From: Haemaphysalis longicornis
Lineage: Eukaryota > Arthropoda > Arachnida > Ixodida > Ixodidae
Assembly (NCBI GenBank): GCA_013339765.2
Contig: JABSTR010000976.1
Coordinates: 611,001-675,000, forward strand
DNA: 64,000 bases
Direction: 5' to 3'
The position numbers and the translations under genes were made by a program. Each line of letters begins with the position of its first letter. Positions within the stretch are counted from its first letter, which is position 1. Under the pieces are notes generated by a model. The model did not search any database, was not told the DNA's origin, and worked only from the letters and a program-made list of their open reading frames with translations. Below, one piece after another: positions 56,163 through 64,000 of this stretch.

Positions 56163-56774
56163 AGCGGTGGACCAAGACGAAGGACAGGTACGATACATTT
56201 CAGGGTATCACCAAATATTACAGAAACAACGGGATGGCGCTGGCACCGCCGCACCCCGAGCTAACCAGGAAGGAAGCGTCCACATTCAAACAGCTGCAGA
56301 TGAATTCACTGATGACCCCGGTCGTCGTGAAAAATGAAACACATACAGCCAGAACTCTACACGGACGACACGTGGGTGTTGTGTGACAATGCTGGGGCCA
56401 CGACCGCCCACTTGCTGTGGGACTGTGAAGTGCGACCGAACGTGGCGGCAACCAGGACAAACCTACCGCCGTGGATCCAAGAAGCAGTGCGCAGTTATGA
56501 CAAAGTCACCCAACTATCAGCCGTCCAGCAGGTCCTGGCGGCCCTCGAAAAGCAGCACCGGAGGGAAAGCTGCGGGGCGACGCCCTCCCTTACGGGGCAG
56601 CGGCGTCCAACCCCGTAGCGAGGAGCGAAGAGGTGGTCCGAGTAGGGATGACGCTGAGGTGAAGGCGCTTGGCAACATAAGCACCAGCAAAGGCCCACCG
56701 CTGAGACTCCAACGCCGTGTCTGTTGGGTCTCCCGCAAGGGGCTGAACAAAATAGAAGTTTCTCTCTGTGTGTA

Positions 56775-57719
56775 GGTGGTTATTCCTCCACGAATACTGC
56801 CGGATTAGCGGGCATTCACTCGACATTTAAAGCCACCTGTCAACAAGAATACCCAACAGCGCCATCGTCTACCCACCTCCAACTCGAAGCGATATTACTG
56901 GCTGTCCGACAACTTCAAATTTCTCATGACCTACCAACCAGCACAGCCAGCCAGGAGGCATTCCGCGCATTGCGCCGGGTGCCTTATCTAAATTCTATCT
57001 GTGCGTTTATCAAGATGCTTGCCCGAAGGCTGCATTGTACAACAGGACTACAAATTCGGGTAGACTGGGTTCCAGGGCACGGCGTTAACTCCTCCAAGGA
57101 GGCCGCGCGTGCCCTGGCGAGCGATGTTCTTTCCACCCGCTCCCACCCAGTTTTGCCTCATCACGACCCCAACTTGGACCCCTTTGAAGCCCGTGCCACC
57201 TTCCAGCTATGTGCTAGAGCTCGACTTCGCAGCCACATCCCTGCCAAGGACTACCCGTTACCTACATGGCTGCCACGTGGCCTTCAGGTTCTGATACACA
57301 AGGCTCGTGCTAGGGCGGCGCTTACAGAGGACATCCTTTTCAAGTGGCGTTCTTACATACCTAAGAAAGGGCGGCCACCCGTTCTCCCAGGCACTAGCGC
57401 AAGCAATTCACCTCTGCCGCCATGACACCACCCACGTGCGTGACGTGCTCTTTAGGAGCCACACCGACCATTGAACATCTCCTTTGGACGTGTCCAGGAC
57501 TGCACGCGGAGCGCACCTCTTGCAAACACAGCAGTGTTACGTGTTTGACGGACTGGGTCTACCACCCGCAGCCACAGCCAAGTAGGTGTTTGCCTCCTTG
57601 TGGGACTTCGCTCTCGCCGCTGGCGTTCATCTGAGAATGTAAAGTTTTCCAGAATTGACACCACCCTACCCACCCGCCCCCACATAGGCCGAGTCGCCAT
57701 CCTTGTGTCAATAAAGTTT
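56775..57719 (+). mobile_element. I-like LINE, RNase H and C-terminal fragment
   Basis: The frame 56724-57425 reads THLQLEAILLAVRQLQ (RNase H glutamate helix), IRVDWVPGHGVNSSKEAARA (terminal RNase H block) and RARAALTEDILFKWR. After a frameshift, PTCVTCSLGATPTIEHLLWTC (C-x2-C, H, C) follows in the frame 57422-57634. ATAAAG lies at 57711-57716. The first RNase H aspartate block is missing. It diverges from 20281-22394, so it is a different I-like subfamily. Confidence 0.85.
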
Positions 57720-57780
57720 CATTCATTCATTCATTCATTCATTCATTCATTCATTCATTCATTCATTCATTCATTCATTC
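57720..57780 (+). repeat. (ATTC)n microsatellite, LINE 3' tail
   Basis: Fifteen perfect ATTC units right after ATAAAGTTTC. Confidence 0.95.
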
Positions 57781-57872
57781 CTCCACCTGCCTCGTTACGC
57801 CAAGGAAAAGGACAGCGGATGGCAATGCATATTTTTGACTCTGCCTAGGAACTGCAGTCATAAAGCTTCACC

Positions 57873-58545
57873 GTGGACTACAAGTATATGAATAAGTCGA
57901 AAGTAATTATGAATAAGCATGCTGAAAGCGTCCTTTTCAGCCTAGGTAACTCAGCGCTAGAACAGCTAGGTAGAAGAGTGTAACTACTTTGTACAGGTCG
58001 TCATGAGTGCTGATCCGAAAATCGAGAAAGAAATCCGGCGCAGAATGGGTATGGGCTGGGGAGTACTCGGAAAACACTCCCAAATAATGAAAAGTAAGCT
58101 ACCTCTGTCACTTAAAAGAATAGTATACCACCAATGCGTGTTGCCAGTGATGAAATACGGGGCAGAAGATCGGCGTCTTAAAAAACTCGAAAGAAAACTT
58201 AAGATAGGCTCAACGGGCACGGAAAAATGTATGATAGGAGTAACACTCCGAGACAGGAAAACGAGCTGTCTGGATCAAGGAACAAACTCTAGAGAAGATG
58301 TCACAGTCCAGATTAAGAAAAAAAAAAGGACTTGGTCAGGGCATGTAGCGAGACGAAAAGACAACCGGTGGGTCACCAGAGTAAGAGTGGGTACCGAGAG
58401 GCGAGTGTAGAAACAGGGGAAGGCCATTAAGTCGATGGAGGGACGTACGAAACAAAAAAACTCGGAGGCAAAGATTGCACTCGGGCTGCTCGGGATAGGA
58501 GTGGTTGGAGGTCAATGGGAGAGGTTTTCTTCTTGAAGACTATGA
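57873..58545 (+). mobile_element. RTE-like LINE, 3' fragment
   Basis: MNKSKVIMNKHAESV (post-FADD helix) is followed, after a break, by the frame 58003-58410: IRRRMGMGWGVLGKHSQIM, VLPVMKYGAEDRRL, KCMIGVTLRDRK, KKRTWSGHVARRKDNRW. This subfamily differs clearly from 4273-5316. The FADD box is not included. Confidence 0.85.
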
Positions 58546-58611
58546 TTGTGATGATGATGATGGTGGTAGGTGATTATGATTATGATGATGATGATGATGA
58601 TGATGATGATG
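58546..58611 (+). repeat. (GAT)n tail of RTE-like LINE
   Basis: Interrupted GAT array: a first block at 58550-58565, GTGGTAGGTGATTATGATTAT, and then about ten GATs. Confidence 0.9.
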
Positions 58612-59191
58612 TCTTAGTGTTTAAGTTAAACACGCAATGGCAGATTAATTTTTTAGCTCTCCCGCGTTGTCATCGATTGTCCAAAAACAGGACTCGGCAT
58701 CCGAGGATTGTATGATAGCATGAGGTGATAAAAAAAATTGACACGTGGTTTGGATGCGCCAACAACAAATCATGCCCCCCTCCGTCAAACGACGACGATG
58801 GCTGGACGCGAAGCTTTCTCGTTATGGATTATTTGGTTGGCCGATCCCACACTGCGAGTATGTGTCACTCTGGAGGTACGTACCACTTTTTTGGAATATT
58901 CACAGCAACTCTCGGGTGTGAACCCCGTAGGCCTAACGTTTGGGTTCGGGGTGTACGGCGCGAATCGGTATCTGCTGCATGGCGTTCAGTGAGCACTTTT
59001 TTTGAGTGGGTGCCGGTTTGAGGTGTTAAACCGCAAGATGTGTCGTTAGGCCTAACGTCCTAAACCCCAAAATTTGAAGTTAGGCCTAACGTCTTGTGGC
59101 AACAGCCTTACGGCACGCAGAGCAATGCCATTTCACTCGTGACGGATTCTTTGGTTGTCGTCTGAGTCTAAATAGACCAATGGGATAGACG
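58612..59191. other. Unassigned stretch with TTAGGCCTAA palindromes
   Basis: GTTAGGCCTAAC occurs at 59045-59056 and 59079-59090, with a shorter form near 58927-58937. A fourth full copy lies at 60352-60363. No gene is visible. Confidence 0.6.
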
Positions 59192-59290
59192 CCTGCTTCG
59201 ATTCCTGCCACGGGAAGCGTTTTTAGATGCGAAGCATCTCATGCTCGGGGCTGTGTCCCTCCTTCCCTCGTCGTTGTCCGCCGTCCGCAC
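59192..59290 (-). mobile_element. H-SINE copy B, 3' end only
   Basis: On the minus strand: GGGACACAGCCCCGAG, CATGAG, then hairpin AGATGC-TTC-GCATCT and AAAA (59221-59239), like copy A. Immediately left lies a plus-strand remnant of the other tRNA-like head (CTTCGATTCCTGCCACGGGAAGCG). Confidence 0.65.
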
Positions 59291-59600
59291 CCCCACTGCG
59301 CATGCCTGGCCAGGCACCGCTGATGATGATTTTGGCAAGATGCCCCGCAAGCAATTGCGGGGCAATTGCGGAGCAAAGAATCCATCACTAGATAGCTTCG
59401 TGCTCAACCACAGTCGTCATCTTCCCGTAGGGGAACCCTGAGTACCACACCCCCACTGCGCATGCCTGGCCAGGCACCGCTGATGATGATTCCTGGCAGG
59501 ATGCCCCTAGGTATTGGCCAACCAAAAAATCCATCACGAGATAGCTTCGCGTTCAACCACCGTCGTCATCTTCCCGTAGGGGAACCCTGAGTAGTATGCA
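59288..59600 (+). repeat. Two tandem units of about 161 bp
   Basis: ACCCCCACTGCGCATGCC, TGGCCAGGCACCGCTGATGATGAT, AATCCATCAC.AGATAGCTTCG, and CATCTTCCCGTAGGGGAACC occur in the same order at 59288 and about 59450. Confidence 0.75.
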
Positions 59601-59900
59601 AGGCATTCCTCCTCTCCTCTCCGAAGCTCCTCTCCTCTCCGGGATTGCGCAACGAATGGCAACACCTGCGGCTCCGCGCGCGATAATGCGAAGCAGCTTA
59701 TGGTTAGAGACGCGACGGTAGCCGCTGCATACTCCGCTGGGGGCGCCACTGTAGCTCCGCGGTATAAATGACGCGCGCGCGCGCTCCGCTCCCCTCATTC
59801 TCCTCCAGCAACGGCGCGATCAAACTGAAAACTAATTGGAACTTGAGTCGACCCCATGGCTGCTTCGCATAGTACTCATGGTTCCCCTACGGGAAGATGG
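59566..59900. mobile_element. Inverted-repeat-flanked element (333 bp)
   Basis: CATCTTCCCGTAGGGGAACC.TGAGTA at the left end and its reverse complement at the right end (59866-59898) face each other. The right end plus 50 inner bases match 6296-6348. The middle holds GCGGTATAAATGACGCG (59759-59775), a promoter-like TATA box. It may be a MITE-like element or a composite. Confidence 0.5.
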
Positions 59901-61337
59901 TAAAATTTTCTTTCCTTTCACCCACGATCACTCATCATCATCGTCAGAGACGGTTGGCTTTTCTGCAGGGCGTACTGGCGTACAACGGCATCTGTGAGAG
60001 CAATAAAGCTTTGCTTAAAAGCGTTATCCGGTACTGCACTGCGGATTATGTGGGGAAGCATCACTTTGCTAAAAAACAGAAGCAATTGTCGGGTATGTGC
60101 CGTATCGCTGGAGCCTAAACTTAACGCTTCGTTGTAGGCTCCTACAGCGTCAACCGTCACCGGCAGCTTGTAGTACCGTCAGTACATGATGAGTACTTTT
60201 TCCGATGAGTACCGCTCTAACGTCTATGTTTAGGCTTAGCGTTAGGAAACGTTCAAGTTGAACCCTAGGACATGCAAAGCAACGTCAAACTCATGGTACG
60301 TCGAGCTGCGAGTACCGGCTGACGATGTTGGATTGGATCACAAAGCAACACGTTAGGCCTAACACAACGGTCATTGCATACCCGTGGCGCCCCCTTGCTG
60401 CGTACCAAGATTTGTGCAAGCGAACTATAATCCGAAAAATACGGGATGCCTCCATTTTATCGCCCAAAGCAGTCTAATAGCGCTTTTGCGCTAAAAGCTA
60501 GCTCCGTGCTGCGCCCCTGTGATTCTGGGGGCGAAAAAAAAAAGAAAGCAGGCAACCGGAGAGTGTCAGTTGCTTCAGTCGTGGCAGAACACGTGTTACA
60601 GAACGCGCTCGACAGTTACAGCTGGACAACGACTGCGGTAAAAGACCAGAACAAGCCCGGGCAAAACGACCAGCGAGGCAGCGAGATACGGGGGACAGAG
60701 AACACCGGGAACTGTGCCATCGCGTATACGGGTCGAGGAGCACACGCTTCTAACCGCATCTTCCCCAGCGCCGCTTCGGTTATTTTTTCTCTTAGGTGTC
60801 AAGCAGGAGCAAAATGCCGCTGCATGCTGTTGTTGCAGATGCGTCTGGCTGCGTAAAACGAGAACCTTCTGTCCCCCCTCCCCCTCGCGTCCAACCCCCT
60901 ATTTTTCGTTGACCCGTTTCTTTTTTTCTTACTCCCACCCTTAATTGCGGCGCTGTTGCGGCCTCGCATTTAATAGACCGCGTGCGGGTGACACGCTCTT
61001 CGGATCGCGCTGTTGACGGCACCGCTAGCCTCGCTAACATCGGTTGCCGAGCGCGTGGCGCTGTCAGCGCGGAAGGAGGACAGAGAAATGAAGCAGAACA
61101 CCAGAGGAACAGGCGAAAAAGGCGGAGAAAGAAGACGCCGGCGCCGCTCGGACGACGTCTTTGTCAGTCTCTGGGGTGACAGCGGGACCACCTCCTTCTG
61201 GGTGTACGTAACATCGCTGCTGCTTCTGCCACCTCAACACAAACGTCTTTGCAGAAAATGTGAGCGGTAAACAAGAGTTAGCGCGCATTGAATGTGGTCC
61301 TCACTGCGGGTGTATTTCATAACTAAAATCTATTATT
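59901..61337. other. Stretch with no recognisable gene
   Basis: It includes a GTTAGGCCTAAC palindrome at 60352-60363 and a CG-rich patch at 60960-61190 with overlapping frames on both strands. The 136-codon frame at 60446-60856 has no domain. Confidence 0.45.
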
Positions 61338-62080
61338 AAAGACGATAGTCTTTCTTGGGCTACTTAAACCCAGAAATTTTGGTCGGTCTGTATGTCTGTC
61401 TGTATGTCTGTCTGTCTGTGACTCGATTCAGCCACCCGGCCAAAGCAAAACAATGCCTGCGCAATAGCCTTATATAGTCACAGCTAAATCTACCCGTCTA
61501 TGTCCGGTGTGATGTTCATACTTGTCGACATTGTTGAAGAAGAACAAGACATTACGCAAATATGAGGCAACAAATCAATACAGAAGTGATATTTGCAGTG
61601 TTCCTTTATAGAAAAACCAAACATGCTTGACTTTGCGAAATTAAATACTTCCTCAACTGCAGAACAAGAACTCACTCCGCCGTCGCCTGCTGTCGCCCGC
61701 GCCACTATAGCTTCTAGCGCCATTTTAAGAAATCAACCGGCAACAGTTACGCAAGGTTCCACTAGATAGGTTCCACGTTCTGCTTGCAACGCACGTGGAG
61801 TAGGGAAACGCGGTTCTATAAACGTTGAAGTAGGGGCGCCTCGATTAACGCGCATCTTCGCCGTACGGCATCTTCGCCGGTTTGGAGCAGTGGAACACAG
61901 GAAATTTAAAATGATTTAAGCAAACCTTTGGAGTCTTTACCTTGGGAGGAGCGCGACGCAAGAGGAACAACATGAGAGGTGAGCGGGAAAGCGAAGGGAG
62001 GCATTTACTTCGCAAAAGCCGATAAAGACTATCGTCTTTTGACGGCATTTGCAACGAAAGGAGCAGATACGGGGCCAATT
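61338..62080 (+). mobile_element. Dispersed 0.6-0.7 kb element, copy 2
   Basis: It opens with AAAGACGATAGTCTTT (61338-61353) and carries the inverted AAAGACTATCGTCTTT at 62024-62039. Internally it aligns with 9421-10050, with insertions making it longer. It contains a GTCTGTCTGTATGTCTGTCT simple repeat near 61390. No ORF. Confidence 0.65.
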
Positions 62081-62181
62081 TTTTCTTCGTACGGCTTCAA
62101 TCTGCTGTAAAAGAGACGTTTAGTTTAATACGTCGTGATTCACCAACGCAGAGTCCAGTGGCGCATTCGTTCCGTCTTAGA

Positions 62182-62345
62182 GTTATGGCAGAGCGGAGAA
62201 CCGGACCCGGTACGGTACAGACGGTAGCCGACCGGTGCCACGGCGTGTGCGCAAATGCGGCAAAACCGAGTGTGCGCGCGCGCAGTGGCGCTGGTCTGCT
62301 GCTGGGTACCGTATCAGAACCGGTTCTCGGCTCTGCTATAAATAG
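62182..62345 (+). promoter_or_regulatory. TATA box inside an inverted repeat
   Basis: GCAGAGC.GAGAACCGG at 62188-62204 is inverted at 62320-62336. The right arm runs directly into CTATAAATAG (62336-62345), a strong TATA-box match. Between the arms the sequence is CG-rich. No convincing coding frame follows, so the transcript, if any, is unknown. Confidence 0.4.
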
Positions 62346-63755
62346 TCATTGCCGATATCGGATTTACGTTGTTCTATGCGGGGCATTTCTTAAGAAACAA
62401 CCCGAGGTTTTGCGGCAGTCTGCGCTTATGTTAACACGTGTGTACAGTTTGAACTCACTGTTCATTCCTAAAAAAAAAAAAAAGGTGGTGGCAATAACTA
62501 ACAGAACACTAACCAGTTACTTGTCACAGTATAAACTAGGTACCTAGTACTTGAACTAACTGGTCATGCAAAACCTAGTAAAAAGCTACGTGCGGCAACG
62601 GGGATCAATTGAGCGCGCTGCACACCATAGAAACACGTTCAACACGTAAGTAGATATATCACCCTTAGGCAACAAATAAATTGAGCAAGAAGACCAACGG
62701 GATGCACAAGGAAAGCGAGTATATAACTTAGTTACCTTAGAAACACATCTGCTCTTCTTGCTCTTATAGCGAGCAGCAGAAGGTCGTCTGATAGAGTCGA
62801 TGGGCTTAATGTGTCGCAAAAATCATTATTTCAGCGATAATTTTAAAATTATGCATTTTCGTGGGCGCACATACAAGTGAGCATGTGGATTTGCAAAAAA
62901 AAAAAAAAAAGACTTTTTAATTGTGTTTTGGAATGGGAATAGTGCTGTAATTCTTATGTTCAATAAGCCATAGAATGCTGTTACTATCAGTGAATTTTAG
63001 TATCAAACCAGCAGTAGTTACTAAGTGAACGGTCCAGAATAGTACCGCTAGCATTTAGGGTCCGTACTTAGTGGCAGGGGACGTACATACAGTTCTGCGG
63101 GTAGTAAAGTTCGTAAGGAGTTAGTAAATACAACCCGTTACTACCGTTTACTAGCATTTTTGTTAAGAATGTTGAGCTTCTAAAGTGCGGCATCTAAACC
63201 AATAAACATCATATCGGGCGTCTTTGAAACGTCAGTACGATTCAGGTAAAGCCAAAAAACCTGTAATAGCTATATAAGAAGTAGTGAAGCTGTGATTTAT
63301 CATTCTGTTACCACGAGGCACACTGCAGGCTAACCTACCGAGGACGTACGGAAAGCCGCACTTATGCACGAAAATGAAAGTTACTATCCGCTGTGACACG
63401 CACTCGTAATTCCAAAATGGCCGGACAACCACGCCATAATAAGGGGTGTGCACGTTACCCATCACTACATCATTCTAATATAACATTTATTCATTGTTTG
63501 CAACCTCGGAAATCTGGCAAAGCCTCCCACATATCCTGACACATTACGAATAATCGAACCAAGAACTATTTTGCCGGAAATAACCGGTTAGATGGTGGCA
63601 ATCAACTCTTCAGCTTGAAGAAAAAACAAGACACAAACAAAAAATTCTGCAGAAATTCAGAGAATTGCCTACTAATGCTGGCCATTCTTATGTCGCTTGT
63701 CTTGAGTGTGAGTTCTTTACAGCCAATTTTTCTGTTTTTTTTAATCTTATACGAC
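62346..63755. other. Stretch with no recognisable gene
   Basis: A13 and A16 runs (62470 and 62896) and many short ACTA/TAGT motifs between 62480 and 63160 are visible. No gene. Confidence 0.45.
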
Positions 63756-63759
63756 CATT

Positions 63760-64000
63760 TATCCCCACTTACGCTTTTATAGCGATTAAAGGTGGAACTT
63801 TTGCGAAATCTGTATTAATGTGGAAATGCAGGGCGTTACCCGGTTCGCCATTTTCTGTAATTTTTTGCACTTTTCTTATTTTGTTGGTTTTTCAAAATTT
63901 CCACTTACCGATCAACTTCATTTACGCTATTATAGTGATTACAAGCGGAACTTTCGCGAAATCTGCATCATTGTCAAAATGCAGGGCGTTACGCGGTTCG
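63760..64000 (+). repeat. Satellite-like tandem repeat, cut by the window edge
   Basis: Two units with a period of about 153 bases. Each has AC(G)CT.TTATAG.GATTA, GGAACTTT.GCGAAATCTG and AAATGCAGGGCGTTAC.CGGTTCG. The second ends exactly at the window edge. A diverged copy is at 15361-15445. Confidence 0.75.

Larger units (their letters stand above)
55556..56774 (+). mobile_element. I-like LINE, split by an opposite copy
   Basis: The left part (55556-55640) reads KVIIKWFTAHAGNEVSELAS (end of RNase H). The right part (about 56163-56774) continues the family order with RWTKTKDRYDTFQGITKYYR, ASTFKQLQMNSLMTPVV, then (after a shift) WVLCDNAGATTAHLLWDC, KVTQLSAVQQVLAALEKQH, and a decayed AAAATAGAAGTTTCTCTCTG end. 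The two parts look like one element separated by the minus-strand copy at 55640-56162; about 20 codons are not recovered at the junction. Confidence 0.7.

Noticed and set aside
58927..60363. Interstitial telomere array
   Set aside because: Only isolated TTAGGCCTAA palindromes occur; there is no run of consecutive TTAGG units.

Overview
This window looks like intergenic or intronic DNA from a hard tick (metastriate ixodid) or a close relative. The argument rests on repeat content. There are at least four copies of a tRNA-derived SINE with the Ruka-type layout known from Rhipicephalus: a tRNA-like head ending in a GCGGCGG-type box, a body with the 'gaccacctggggatc' segment, and an (ATCA)n tail. 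RTE-like, I-like (RNase H-bearing) and CR1-like LINE remnants are all dense, and there are many simple repeats. I find no bacterial-style operon, no rRNA, no intact tRNA gene, no CRISPR array and no complete host gene. Almost every open frame with a recognisable product is retroelement debris.

Layout. 1-10 kb: a small hairpin repeat, one SINE with a perfect 13-bp target-site duplication, an RTE-like LINE 3' half ending in a (GAT)n/(GAC)n tail, a second tRNA-derived SINE family (here called H-SINE) with a terminal hairpin, short tandem repeats, and one plausible terminal coding exon on the minus strand (7768-8016). 9.4-18 kb: copy 1 of a dispersed element of about 0.6-0.7 kb, further SINEs, poly-G tracts and a 1,039-bp direct duplication. 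19.8-22.5 kb: an RTE-like fragment back to back with an I-like LINE (RT, RNase H, C-terminal zinc motif, AATAAAG, CT tail). 22.9-34.9 kb: sparse SINEs, a CR1-like C-terminus, an RTE fragment, a possible LTR and long unassigned stretches.

34.9-37.8 kb holds two I-like LINE 3' ends on the minus strand. 38.1-43.0 kb is the best preserved element: a nearly full-length CR1-like LINE (minus) with ORF1 carrying a PHD-type finger, ORF2 with endonuclease and reverse transcriptase (YADD present), and a 54-bp perfect direct repeat upstream. A 596-bp I-like LINE 3' end is nested inside its ORF2. 43.3-51.5 kb: a long (ATGT)n array, one unassigned GC-rich ORF, a GGCC-rich degenerate array, tandem repeats and gene-poor sequence. 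51.5-58.6 kb: a dense nest of I-like and RTE-like LINE fragments in both orientations, a SINE inserted into the arm of a 42-bp foldback, and a 46-bp palindrome. 59-64 kb: H-SINE-related and inverted-repeat elements, copy 2 of the 0.7-kb element, and a satellite-like tandem repeat that runs off the right edge.

How parts relate. The LINE copies could have supplied the machinery that mobilised the SINEs, but no copy here is intact. Each LINE clade leaves its own microsatellite at the 3' end: GAT for RTE-like; CT, TTC or ATTC after AATAAAG for I-like; TAA for CR1-like. The best candidates for something not yet described are the compensatory changes in the H-SINE terminal hairpin, the repeated TTAGGCCTAA palindromes near 59-60 kb, and two orphan acidic terminal exons. 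I did not find a convincing new defence or metabolic system.
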